The notes under the pieces: model-generated
Database searches by the model: none
What the model saw: the letters and a program-made list of their open reading frames with translations, nothing else
Told to the model about the DNA's origin: nothing
Program-made: the position numbers and the translations under genes
Origin: JBMOKT01 sp049323895
Lineage (GTDB): Bacteria > Bacillota > Peptococcia > Peptococcales > BICA1-8
DNA: 64,000 nt
Direction: 5' to 3'
NCBI GenBank assembly: GCA_049323895.1
Contig: JBMOKT010000023.1
Coordinates: 1 to 64,000, forward strand
Part shown: positions 52,015 through 60,390 of the stretch, piece after piece
How the letters are laid out: each line of letters starts with the position of its first letter
How positions within the stretch are numbered: the stretch's first letter is position 1

Positions 52015-52755
52015 TTAGTAACTAATTATTTTAAAATTATTAAGCAAAGAAAGCTCGTTGCGGCTGTAAACAGATAAGAAGTTGAATACTATCACAGTCA
52101 AAATTCCTTCACTAACAGCCAAGGGAATCTGGGTAAAGGCAAAGACACTGGTAAATTTCAAAAGAGATACAAGTATCCCGCCATTTTCCGCCGGGAAGGC
52201 AAGAGCCAACTGAAAGGCGGTTACAAGATATGTAATCAAATTTCCAGAAAAAGCAGCCAGAAAAATTCCAATTTTACTGGAAAGTCTTAATTTTCGTGAA
52301 ACTACAAAGATATAATAGGCTGCAAAAGGACCTGCAATAGCCATGGAAAATGTATTAGCACCTAAGGTAGTAATGCCTCCATGTGCTAATAATAAAGCTT
52401 GAAAGGTTAACACTATTGTACCAATGACAGTCATGATGCTTGGTCCAAAAAGCACAGAACCTAGACCTACGCCTGTAGGGTGGGAACTGCTGCCGGAAAT
52501 AGAGGGGATTTTCAACGCTGATAATACAAAGGCAAAGGCACCCGATACCCCCAGAAGGAGTTTTAATTCCGGGTTTTCAGTTAAATTGCGGGAAATAGAA
52601 TAGAGTCCGTAAATAAAAAAAGGAAGGCTGATAAAACTCCAAAATAAAGACCAAAAAACGGGAAGGAAACCTTCCATAATATGCATAGCCATGGCAGGCT
52701 TGGGAATTAACAGTACAGCAAGAAAGAAAAAACAACAAGCTAAAGTTCTCTTCAA
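52015..52755 (-). CDS. cbiM: Cobalt transporter substrate-capture protein CbiM
   Basis: About 246 residues. A cleavable signal peptide (KRTLACCFFFLAVLLIPKPAMA) precedes the conserved mature N-terminus MHIMEGFLP, whose Met-His amino end binds the metal. TTG at 52755 has AAAGGGGG seven bases upstream; the longer reading from 52830 would run through the riboswitch terminator and is rejected. First gene of the operon. Confidence 0.93.
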   Translation of the reverse strand: MKRTLACCFFFLAVLLIPKPAMAMHIMEGFLPVFWSLFWSFISLPFFIYGLYSISRNLTENPELKLLLGVSGAFAFVLSALKIPSISGSSSHPTGVGLGSVLFGPSIMTVIGTIVLTFQALLLAHGGITTLGANTFSMAIAGPFAAYYIFVVSRKLRLSSKIGIFLAAFSGNLITYLVTAFQLALAFPAENGGILVSLLKFTSVFAFTQIPLAVSEGILTVIVFNFLSVYSRNELSLLNNFKIISY

Positions 52756-52779
52756 GTATTTAGCCCCCTTTGATTTTGT

Positions 52780-52814
52780 TATAAAAATAAAATCCCTTAG
52801 CTTTGCTAAGGGAT
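52780..52814 (-). terminator. Cobalamin-riboswitch terminator
   Basis: ATCCCTTAGC-AAA-GCTAAGGGAT (52792-52814) followed on the minus strand by TTTATTTTTAT. Sits between riboswitch and cbiM, about 25 bp before the start. Confidence 0.88.
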
Positions 52815-52867
52815 GGTACCCGCACACCATACTCTTCTCATCTACCCCCTTACCCTGGCGGTAGAGT

Positions 52868-53045
52868 TGCTAAAGGCAGGTCTTCTGGCTCACGGGTCAT
52901 TCTCCTCCCACGCCTTCCCAAAGGTTTCCCCTCAGTGGCCTGTTGTGTGGATTCGTATCCGTTTACAGCGGCGGGTCCGCACCGGAATTTAACCGGTTTC
53001 CCTATTCTCCCATATGGGCACCTTAAACATCAAAATATTATATTC
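52868..53045 (-). promoter_or_regulatory. Cobalamin (B12) riboswitch
   Basis: On the minus strand: GGGAA...CCGGTGCGGACCCGCCGCTGTAAACGG in the core, GCCACTG (reads CAGTGGC at about 52932-52941 on +), TGGGAAGGCG, and the B12 box AGCCAGAAGACCTGCC (52875-52890 on +). With high adenosylcobalamin the downstream terminator forms and cobalt uptake genes are off. Confidence 0.95.
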
Positions 53046-53101
53046 ACCCAGATTATACCACAAAATAAGGGCTAACTCTATATAAAATAAAAGTAAAAAT
53101 A

Positions 53102-54055
53102 TTATTGCAGTGCTGATTTCAGTGCCTCCAAGTTTTCATACATGATGTTTAAAAAGTCTTTGCCTGCTTGGATATCTTCTTTTGTGAGATTGCCCAAAGG
53201 ATTAAGTATCCGGGTTTTAATACCTGCTTCCTTAGCTAGAACCTCTGCCGCCTTTGAATTAATAATTGTTTCGGTAAAAATGCAATTCAAATTATTTTTC
53301 CTTAATAGTTCAACTATTTCAATCATCTTTGTAGGAGTAGGTTCTGTATGGGGATTGATACCCATGACAGGAATTTGGGTTAAGCCATATCGTTTGGCTA
53401 GATAACCAAAGGCCGCATGGTTTACTACAAATTCCTTTTTCTTAATATTATTAAGCCCGCTTTTAAAGTCTGAATCAAGCTTATTTAAGTCTGCTAATAA
53501 CTGCTTGTAATTGTTTTCATAATATTCCTTATTGTCGGGGTCTTTTTCTATAACAGCTTCTTTAATATTTCGGGAAATAATTATACAGTTTATTGGATCC
53601 AGCCATACATGAGGATCAAGGTCACGATTATGCTCATCGTGGTGGAGTTCCTCATGTTTTTCATTAACTTCACCCTCGTCTGATAATAGATGTATGTCCT
53701 GGGTAACACTTAAAACAGCCAGCTCTTTACTATTTATGGCTGCAGTTATATTGCCTACCCATTCTTCCATTCCTACTCCGCTACAAAAAAGGATGTGGGC
53801 TTTCTCAAGGTCGACTAAATCTTCAGGGGTTGGCTCCCAGCTATGGGGGTCAACACCTAATTGTATTATACTTTCCACATCTGCCTTATCTCCTGCTATT
53901 CTCTGAGTTAGATAATAGAAGGGGTAATTAGACGTTTTTATTTTCAGCAAGGTACTGCCATTTTCAAAAGAGACCTTCTCTGAAGTTTGGTTGCAACCAG
54001 TAATTAAATAACCTAAAAGGAGCAGAGCTAAGAACATTTTGCCAATTTTTAACAA
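53102..54055 (-). CDS. Metal ABC transporter substrate-binding lipoprotein (ZnuA/SBP_bac_9)
   Basis: A 317-residue lipoprotein with lipobox LITGC near residue 21. Metal-binding cluster A-I family pattern: DPHSWEPTPEDL (His), a His/Glu-rich loop (HEELHHDEHN), DPHVWLDP, VNHAAFGYLAKRYGL and FTETIINSKAAEVLA. Binds zinc or manganese. No permease or ATPase gene is adjacent, so it is an orphan or works with components elsewhere. Confidence 0.92.
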   Translation of the reverse strand: MLKIGKMFLALLLLGYLITGCNQTSEKVSFENGSTLLKIKTSNYPFYYLTQRIAGDKADVESIIQLGVDPHSWEPTPEDLVDLEKAHILFCSGVGMEEWVGNITAAINSKELAVLSVTQDIHLLSDEGEVNEKHEELHHDEHNRDLDPHVWLDPINCIIISRNIKEAVIEKDPDNKEYYENNYKQLLADLNKLDSDFKSGLNNIKKKEFVVNHAAFGYLAKRYGLTQIPVMGINPHTEPTPTKMIEIVELLRKNNLNCIFTETIINSKAAEVLAKEAGIKTRILNPLGNLTKEDIQAGKDFLNIMYENLEALKSALQ

Positions 54056-54160
54056 AATACCACCTGCTTTGTAATAGAAAATATTTTAAGGATAAATATA
54101 TTGTAGTTATACCCTTATTATTATACAATTATTTCCAATTATTATTGCCTTTAATCTTTT

Positions 54161-54715
54161 TTAGAGAATACAGAAATTATTAATAAAAATTTTAGTAACT
54201 TCCCTTGCTTTTAGAAAATTATTATACTGCTGATAGGAGGCATAGCAGCTGCCATAGTATCTCCAGCCTTTAATTGCCACAAGTTGCATTGGAATAATAC
54301 CCATATATCCTAAAACATCTTTAAGGGGATAACCTAGAAAGACGCCGATCTCATGGGGAAATTGCCCATATGTAAGCCTTTTTGCCACTTCTGAGATGTA
54401 GTTTTCCACTTTAAAAACTTGCGGGTACCCCATTTCTTTTAGAAAGCTTAACGTTTCTATTTGCTGAAGGGTCTTATCCATTAATTCCTGGTTGTAAAAA
54501 AACAACTGGACTCTGCCCAACTGGGTAAATTTTTTAACCTCGATAAATCTAATATTGGGAAAGCCCTTTATATTAATTTTTAATGAATCTAGCGATTTAC
54601 CCTCTTTGATGTTTAATAATTCCCCCGGTTTAACACCCAGGAATACAGGGCCTAGCCTGACTAATGTTTCCCTCAAATGTGCATTAAAAGTATTATCCCT
54701 CAAGTTATTACCCAC
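54161..54715 (-). CDS. DUF3793 family protein
   Basis: A 184-residue protein typical of Clostridia, with the family core FPHEIGVFLGYPLKDVLGYMG and, further on, GWRYYGSCYASYQQYNNFLKARE. The N-terminal part has RLGPVFLGVKPGELLNI. Function unknown; often near iron or metal genes. Monocistronic. Confidence 0.85.
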   Translation of the reverse strand: MGNNLRDNTFNAHLRETLVRLGPVFLGVKPGELLNIKEGKSLDSLKINIKGFPNIRFIEVKKFTQLGRVQLFFYNQELMDKTLQQIETLSFLKEMGYPQVFKVENYISEVAKRLTYGQFPHEIGVFLGYPLKDVLGYMGIIPMQLVAIKGWRYYGSCYASYQQYNNFLKAREVTKIFINNFCIL

Positions 54716-54796
54716 CTTTTTTTAGATTCTAACCTTATTATCGGTAAATTCCCCAATTGTATTGCAAGCACCATGTGGTGTTTATTTCCATAGAAA

Positions 54797-54831
54797 GAAA
54801 AAGCTGCTAACAACTTGTCAGCAGCCTAGTT
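54797..54831 (-). terminator. Terminator of the small membrane-protein gene
   Basis: GCTGCTGACAAG...TTGTTAGCAGC stem followed by T-run on the minus strand, 4 bp after the stop at 54835. Confidence 0.8.
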
Positions 54832-54834
54832 TAA

Positions 54835-55506
54835 TCATGCTTGTATATGTTTGGTTTTGGTATTAGTCTTCTTAGCAAAGGCTAGAATTGCTCCTAAAGC
54901 AATGGAAAGGAATGAGGCTAAAAGAACCCTGTATTCCGGCGGAAGTAAAAAAGTGACGGTATGGGCAGGTATCCAAAATAAAGGAATGGTTTTTATAACC
55001 ACAAAGGAGATAAAACCTTGCCAGTCAATGTTTCTTACCACATCAGCCAGCTTTACGGAAGATATATTGGATAATTTACCGTAAGACAGGTCAATATACG
55101 TATCAGTAATCCTATGAAATGCCATCATTACAGGAGCAAAGGCAATATTCATCAAGGAACTGGTGAAAAACGCAAAGGCAAATACACTATTACCGGGTAA
55201 AAGCCCTTTTTCCATACTCAGCTTAACTCCACCGGCAAATATATCAAATATTAATACAAAGCTCATTCCTAAGAAACCCCAAATAATGGCGCGGTACAAA
55301 AGGCCCACAGGTTTCTTCCATTCATTTGTTACAATCCTTAGTGCCAATAGTTCTCCCATTGTTGCCAAAATAAAAACTTTAACAAAACCCATAAGATAGG
55401 AATAGTTTTGGGTTAAAGAAATAAATATTTCGTGGGTTGTGGGAACAATCAAGAATAGGACAATCAGTCCTAAAGTTCCTAACCAAATAATGTCGCCTTT
55501 TTTCAA
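54835..55506 (-). CDS. Integral membrane protein, possibly Mpv17/PMP22-like
   Basis: A 223-residue protein with five or six membrane segments. FIPLFWIPAHTVTFLLPPEYRVLLASFLSIALG-like end (FWIPAHTVTFLLPPEYRV) recalls the W-x-P...F-x-x-V/P-x-x-R motif of Mpv17/PMP22-type proteins found in some Clostridia, but the match is moderate. It lies 37 bp downstream of the 2-oxoacid oxidoreductase operon, in the same direction. Confidence 0.65.
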   Translation of the reverse strand: MKKGDIIWLGTLGLIVLFLIVPTTHEIFISLTQNYSYLMGFVKVFILATMGELLALRIVTNEWKKPVGLLYRAIIWGFLGMSFVLIFDIFAGGVKLSMEKGLLPGNSVFAFAFFTSSLMNIAFAPVMMAFHRITDTYIDLSYGKLSNISSVKLADVVRNIDWQGFISFVVIKTIPLFWIPAHTVTFLLPPEYRVLLASFLSIALGAILAFAKKTNTKTKHIQA

Positions 55507-55543
55507 TTAAGATACACTCCTATAACAGTACTGGTAATTAACT

Positions 55544-56074
55544 CTAGATTTCCATACCCTTTTTGATGGCGTTAAGGTTAACCTCTAACAGTTCCGGTCT
55601 CTTTGCCCCTACAACTTCCCGAATCGCTGCTTCAACCTTTGCAAAATCAGTTAATTTGAGATGGGGTAAAAGGGAACCTAAGCATACCATATTGGCAATA
55701 CTGGGATTGCCCATTTCATTAGCGATTTCCGTGGCTGGTACCTCAATTACCGTTATGTCTTCCCTTACTCTTTCCAAGGTGACTAAAGAACTGTTGGTTA
55801 CTAAAACACCGCCAGGCTTTATTCTATCGAGAAACTTATCATAAGAAGGCTGGTTTAAAACAATTCCGCCGTCAGCCTTATCAACAACCGGAGAATGAAT
55901 TTCTTCGTCAGAAAGAATTACAGAGCAGTTTGCTGTTCCCCCCCGCATTTCAGGTCCATAGGAGGGTATCCAGCAAACCTTTAAATCCGAAACCATTCCC
56001 GATACAGCAAATATTTTACCTATAAACATTACACCCTGACCACCAAAACCAGCCAGCAGTATTTTATCCATCAT
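55544..56074 (-). CDS. korC: 2-oxoacid:ferredoxin oxidoreductase, gamma subunit
   Basis: A 176-residue gamma subunit with GFGGQGVMFIGKIFA at the N-terminus, SYGPEMRGGTANCSVILS and the Leu-rich C-terminus. Overlaps the beta subunit gene by 4 bp (ATGA). Could equally be named vorA-type gamma; the kor/vor choice cannot be made from sequence alone. Confidence 0.93.
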   Translation of the reverse strand: MMDKILLAGFGGQGVMFIGKIFAVSGMVSDLKVCWIPSYGPEMRGGTANCSVILSDEEIHSPVVDKADGGIVLNQPSYDKFLDRIKPGGVLVTNSSLVTLERVREDITVIEVPATEIANEMGNPSIANMVCLGSLLPHLKLTDFAKVEAAIREVVGAKRPELLEVNLNAIKKGMEI

Positions 56075-56823
56075 AGGTTTTTTACCTCCTCTGCAACTTT
56101 CAATTCACCCATTTCATAAACAGGCATCATTTTATCCCGCAGCCACTGCAAGCTTTCTGCAGGGGATAGGCCCCAGTTGGTAGGACAGGTAGAAAGGACG
56201 CTGACAAATGAAAATCCCAAACCCGCCTTTTGTACCTGGAAAGCTTTCTTAATGGCTTTTTTTGCCTGTAAAATGTTTTTGGGAGAATCAACTGATACCG
56301 ACGCAACATAAACTGCACCTTCAAGAGTTGCTATAATTTTAGGCAAGTCAATAGGGAAACCATTTGACCCTACATCACGCCCATAAGGACTTGTTGAAGT
56401 TTTCATACCTTCCAGTGTTGTGGGTGCCATTTGTCCGCCAGTCATCCCATAAATAGCATTATTTACCATTATGGAAGTTATTTTTTCCCCTCTGGCTGCA
56501 GTATGGATAGCATGTTGTGTTCCAATAGCCGCAATATCACCATCACCTTGGTAGGTAAAAACAAGCCTATGGGGAAGAGCTCTTTTAATTCCTGTACCTA
56601 CTGCCTGGGCCCGACCATGGGCAGCACCAATAAAGTCACAACTGAAAAATTCCTGGCTAAAACCCGCACATCCCACAGGGGAAACACCAATAGTTTCTTC
56701 AATTATATCTAATTCCTCCATGACCTCACCCACTAAACGCATGATTATTCCGTGGGTACAGCCAGGACAGAATGAAAAAGGCACTTCGGTTAAACCTTTT
56801 GGTCTTCCAAATACTTTTTGCAT
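56071..56823 (-). CDS. korB: 2-oxoacid:ferredoxin oxidoreductase, beta subunit (TPP-binding)
   Basis: A 250-residue subunit. FCPGCTHGIIMRL, the TPP-Mg motif GDGDIAAIGTQH...NNAIYGMTGGQ and CPTNWGLSP are diagnostic. It holds thiamine pyrophosphate for oxidative decarboxylation of 2-oxoacids. Located 4 bp after the alpha subunit gene. Confidence 0.95.
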   Translation of the reverse strand: MQKVFGRPKGLTEVPFSFCPGCTHGIIMRLVGEVMEELDIIEETIGVSPVGCAGFSQEFFSCDFIGAAHGRAQAVGTGIKRALPHRLVFTYQGDGDIAAIGTQHAIHTAARGEKITSIMVNNAIYGMTGGQMAPTTLEGMKTSTSPYGRDVGSNGFPIDLPKIIATLEGAVYVASVSVDSPKNILQAKKAIKKAFQVQKAGLGFSFVSVLSTCPTNWGLSPAESLQWLRDKMMPVYEMGELKVAEEVKNL

Positions 56824-56826
56824 TTC

Positions 56827-57897
56827 CTACACCTCCTCTGAAACCAAGTTAAATTCTTTTTGAATAAATTCTAAGATTTCGAATTCGGTGGGAAGATTAC
56901 CACCTTGCCTGCGGTAAAGAATAACCGGAACCTTGCAGTCAACAGCAAGTTTAACATCTTCAATCATTTGTCCGGTATTAAGTTCTACGGTAACTATACC
57001 TTTTACTTTATCCTTGTAAGGTATAAAGGCTTTTTCTGGGAAAGGCCACAGGGTAATGGGTCTGATTAAGCCCAGTTTTATACCTTTTTTCCTCGCTTCC
57101 AGGATAACACTTTTGGAAATACGTCCTGTAGTTCCGTAGCTGACAATCAGATACTCTGCATCATCAGCGTAGAATTCCTCCCAACGCTGTTCAGTTTCTT
57201 TTATATTCTTGTATTTCGCTTCCCATCTAAGATTGTTTACTTCACCAATCTCATTGGTCAAAGAGTAGCTGGCGATAATTCTTTTCTTTCTTCCCTCCGC
57301 GCCGTCAACTACCCAACTCTTATCTACTTCAGGTGAAGCAGGCTTTTCTTTTAGTTCAACAGGCTCCATCATCTGTCCTAAGAAACCGTCTGTTAGGATA
57401 AGCACGGGATTTCTATGTTTTTCTGCTAAATCAAAGGCTTCCATTGTAAAATCATATAGTTCCTGTGCTTTGGATGGAGCTAAGACTATTAAGCGGTAAT
57501 CGCCATGCCCTCCCCCTTTGGTAGATTGGAAATAGTCGGATTGGGTTGGTCCTAAGCCCCCTAAGCCTGGTCCCGTTCTGTTGACATTTACTACTACCAC
57601 AGGAAGTTCTGCGGCAGCACAGTAAGAGAGACCTTCCTGCTTGAGGCTAATGCCTGGGCTTGAAGAAGCAGTCATTACCCTATTGCCGGTACATGCTGCA
57701 CCATAACACATATTAATTGCACCAATCTCATCTTCTGCCTGTAAAGCGATACCGCCTACCTTGGGAAGCTGTTTGGATAAATATTCTATAACTTCTGTTG
57801 ACGGGGTTATCGGATAGCCAAAAAATAATTTACAACCGGCACGAATGGCCGCTTCACCTATAATCTCGTTTCCTTTAAGCAAAACCTTGCTGCTCAT
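56827..57897 (-). CDS. korA: 2-oxoacid:ferredoxin oxidoreductase, alpha subunit
   Basis: A 356-residue subunit with GNEIIGEAAIRAGCKLFFGYPITPSTEV at the N-terminus, SSPGISLKQEGLSYCAAAELPVV and RTGPGLGGLGPTQSDYF. ATG at 57897 has AAAGGAG upstream; the longer reading to 58002 overlaps the ferredoxin gene and is rejected. Substrates may be branched-chain 2-oxoacids or 2-oxoglutarate; pairing with ptb-buk favours branched-chain or similar acids. Confidence 0.95.
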   Translation of the reverse strand: MSSKVLLKGNEIIGEAAIRAGCKLFFGYPITPSTEVIEYLSKQLPKVGGIALQAEDEIGAINMCYGAACTGNRVMTASSSPGISLKQEGLSYCAAAELPVVVVNVNRTGPGLGGLGPTQSDYFQSTKGGGHGDYRLIVLAPSKAQELYDFTMEAFDLAEKHRNPVLILTDGFLGQMMEPVELKEKPASPEVDKSWVVDGAEGRKKRIIASYSLTNEIGEVNNLRWEAKYKNIKETEQRWEEFYADDAEYLIVSYGTTGRISKSVILEARKKGIKLGLIRPITLWPFPEKAFIPYKDKVKGIVTVELNTGQMIEDVKLAVDCKVPVILYRRQGGNLPTEFEILEFIQKEFNLVSEEV

Positions 57898-57919
57898 ATT
57901 TTCCATCTCCTTTCCCAAA

Positions 57920-58123
57920 TTATTTATATACCTCAATGGCGACATCAGGACAAACGATTCCGCACAAGGTACATCCGTTGCATTTATCTTCCTGGTCGGC
58001 AACTACTGTGTAGTAGCCTTTGGCATTTGTTTTGTCCCCAACTTTCAAGACACCTTTGGGACAAACCTCTACACACAAGCGACAGCTCTTACAATATTCC
58101 TTTAAAATTTTCACTTTCGCCAA
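57920..58123 (-). CDS. korD: 2-oxoacid:ferredoxin oxidoreductase, delta subunit (2[4Fe-4S] ferredoxin)
   Basis: A 67-residue polyferredoxin subunit with two CX2CX2CX3CP motifs: CKSCRLCVEVCP and CNGCTLCGIVCP. It passes electrons to external ferredoxin. First of the four oxidoreductase genes, 16 bp after ptb. Confidence 0.93.
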   Translation of the reverse strand: MAKVKILKEYCKSCRLCVEVCPKGVLKVGDKTNAKGYYTVVADQEDKCNGCTLCGIVCPDVAIEVYK

Positions 58124-58139
58124 TGTAATTTCCCCCTCT

Positions 58140-59039
58140 TTATTTTTGATAAGCTAGACAAGCCAAAGCTATTGAGTTTAGTTTCCCGGTGGCAGTTTCA
58201 GCTCTGGATGTCATTACAATTGGATTTGTTGCCCCTAATATAAGTCCTGCCATCTTGGCACCTGAATAATATATCAAGCTCTTGCCTAGTGCGTTTCCTG
58301 CTTCAATATTTGGAATAAGGAATAAATCAACTTCTCCGCTGATTTTACTCTGAATACCCTTATGCTTGGCAGCCTCCGGGCTGACAGCCACATCTAAAGC
58401 TATGGGGCCTTCCACAACGCTGGGCGGAAAATATCCTTGCTCCCACAAATCAACCAGCCCCTGGGCATCGACAGTTGAGGGCATCTTGGAATTCACCTTT
58501 TCATTTGCAGTGAGAACCGCAACCTTGGGATTTTCAATACCCATTGAATTTAAGGCTAACAGGGCATTCATCAATATATCCTTCTTTTGTTCTAAGTCAG
58601 GAGAAATATTCATACCCCCGTCACTATGAAATACTAATTTTGATTGACCTGGTATCTCAAAGGCAGCCAAATGGCTGATAAGCCGCCCCGTCCTTAGACC
58701 CTCCTGGGAGTCAAGAACTGCCCTTAAAAAATCACTGCTGTTAATTAATCCCTTCATCAATACCTGGGCCTTTCCTCTATTCACCAGGGAAACAGCCTTT
58801 AATCCAGCCTTTTGTATGTCAGGTTCATGTACTATTTGCATATCCTCCGGCAAATCAACCTCTGTAAGGAGAGGGAATATTTGCGATTCATCACCTACAA
58901 GTATTGCTTTGGCTAACCCCGCATCCATAGCCAGCTTAATAGCTTCCAAAACTTCTTTGTCCTGAGCTGCGGCCACACTTATTGTTAGTGGATTATTACC
59001 TTTTACCTTCTCTAAAACTTCATCAAAACTACGAAACAA
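58140..59039 (-). CDS. ptb: Phosphate butyryltransferase
   Basis: A 299-residue phosphotransacetylase-family enzyme converting acyl-CoA and phosphate to acyl-phosphate. Conserved stretches: VLMKGLINSSDFLRAVLD, HSDGGMNISPDLEQK and GATNPIVMTSRA. It lies between buk and the oxidoreductase genes, so oxidation of a 2-oxoacid to acyl-CoA, then acyl-phosphate and ATP, is encoded as one unit. Confidence 0.94.
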   Translation of the reverse strand: MFRSFDEVLEKVKGNNPLTISVAAAQDKEVLEAIKLAMDAGLAKAILVGDESQIFPLLTEVDLPEDMQIVHEPDIQKAGLKAVSLVNRGKAQVLMKGLINSSDFLRAVLDSQEGLRTGRLISHLAAFEIPGQSKLVFHSDGGMNISPDLEQKKDILMNALLALNSMGIENPKVAVLTANEKVNSKMPSTVDAQGLVDLWEQGYFPPSVVEGPIALDVAVSPEAAKHKGIQSKISGEVDLFLIPNIEAGNALGKSLIYYSGAKMAGLILGATNPIVMTSRAETATGKLNSIALACLAYQK

Positions 59040-59099
59040 AGTTACACCTCCTCAAATAATAGTGGAAGAGCATAAAAGTGTAAGAGTTCCACTTTCTTT

Positions 59100-60164
59100 T
59101 TAATTATATTCTTTAGCAGTCTCTTCTCCTGTAAGAACCCGTAACGCTCCCAGTGCCAATGCCTCTAATTCCTCCTCACCGGGAACTAAGACGATAGGTG
59201 CAATAAATTTTACCCTTCTGCTGATATCTCCGACAATCCGCTGGGAATGAGCCATACCACCTGTAAGGATAATCCTGTCAACCTTACCCTCTAATACGGC
59301 AGCCATGGCACCAATTTCTTTTGCTACTTGATATGCCAGAGCATCAAGAATCAGATTTGCTTTACCATCACCTTCTGCTGCATTTTTCTCAGCAATCCGC
59401 AGGTCAGTAGTGCCCAGGTAAGCAAACATACCACCTTTGCTGGAGAGTTTTTCTTTCATTTCCTGATAGGTATACTTTCCGGAATAGCAAAGTTTAGTCA
59501 ACAGACCAGCGGGGAGACCCCCACAACGGTCGGCAGAAAAGGGACCTTCTTCCTTAGCATTATTAACATCAACCATTCTTCCTTTATTATGAGGTGTCAC
59601 CGAAACCCCGGTACCTAAATGGGCAACAACAAAGTTACAATCCTCATATTTTGCACCCATTTCTTTTGCTACCTTTCTGGCTACAGCCTTCATATTTAAA
59701 GCATGGGACAAACTTACCCGCTCCAATTCAGGTAACCCTGAAACCCTTGCCACAGATTCCATTTCATCCACTGAAACAGGGTCAACTATATAAGATGGTA
59801 TTTTTAGAGTATCGGCAAGATTTTTTGCCATAACAGCCCCCAAGTTGGACGCGTGCTCTCCCCGTTCAGCTTTTTTTAAATCGCTGACCATTTGTTCATT
59901 AACCTGATAGGTCCCGCCAGTAAGAGGCTTAAGTAGTCCACCCCGGCCTACGACAGCAGAAAGGGTATTGAGCTGAATATTTTCCTCTTCTAAGGTCTTA
60001 AGTATTAAATTCAAGCGGTACTGATACTGGTCAACAACGGTGGAAAATTCCTTTAAATCTTCACTGGAATGTTCAACAGTTTTTTTGAAAAGCTGCTTTT
60101 CATTTTCAAAAACAGCAAACTTTGTTGAGGTTGCCCCCGGATTGATTACCAAAATTCTCTTCAT
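59100..60164 (-). CDS. buk: Butyrate kinase (branched-chain fatty-acid kinase type)
   Basis: A 354-residue ASKHA-fold kinase. INPGATSTKFAVFENE at the N-terminus, GRGGLLKPLTGGTYQV, VVAHLGTGVSVTPHNKGRMVDVNNA and ILTGGMAHSQRI are diagnostic for Buk. It makes ATP from butyryl- or branched acyl-phosphate. First gene of the operon; ATG with AAGGAGG. Confidence 0.95.
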   Translation of the reverse strand: MKRILVINPGATSTKFAVFENEKQLFKKTVEHSSEDLKEFSTVVDQYQYRLNLILKTLEEENIQLNTLSAVVGRGGLLKPLTGGTYQVNEQMVSDLKKAERGEHASNLGAVMAKNLADTLKIPSYIVDPVSVDEMESVARVSGLPELERVSLSHALNMKAVARKVAKEMGAKYEDCNFVVAHLGTGVSVTPHNKGRMVDVNNAKEEGPFSADRCGGLPAGLLTKLCYSGKYTYQEMKEKLSSKGGMFAYLGTTDLRIAEKNAAEGDGKANLILDALAYQVAKEIGAMAAVLEGKVDRIILTGGMAHSQRIVGDISRRVKFIAPIVLVPGEEELEALALGALRVLTGEETAKEYN

Positions 60165-60349
60165 ACAATAACCTCCTTCGTTCTACCTGGCGGAACAGTG
60201 TTCCTGTAAATAAGCAAAGAAATAGAACAAAAAATTTTGTCCCAATAAATTATAACACATAAATTATTTTTCCAACATCTATTATACCATAATATTCAGA
60301 AAATGTAACAACCTTATACACAAAATAAGTTTTTAGTTATTCCAAAGAG

Positions 60350-60382
60350 ATACCGCAGCACCCGTCTGGTTGCTGCGGTATA
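60350..60382 (-). terminator. Hairpin after the sodium:solute symporter gene
   Basis: TACCGCAGCA...TGCTGCGGTA, 10-bp perfect stem 9 bp after the stop; followed on the minus strand by TCTCTTT. A weak T-run, but position and stem strength fit a terminator. Confidence 0.7.
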
Positions 60383-60390
60383 CTGGAATA

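Noticed and set aside
52756..52830. Longer CbiM start at 52830
   Set aside because: It would pass through the riboswitch terminator and precede a clear signal peptide; TTG at 52755 has a good ribosome-binding site.
57898..58002. Longer N-terminus for the oxidoreductase alpha subunit
   Set aside because: Overlaps the ferredoxin gene and lacks family similarity; ATG at 57897 has AAAGGAG upstream.
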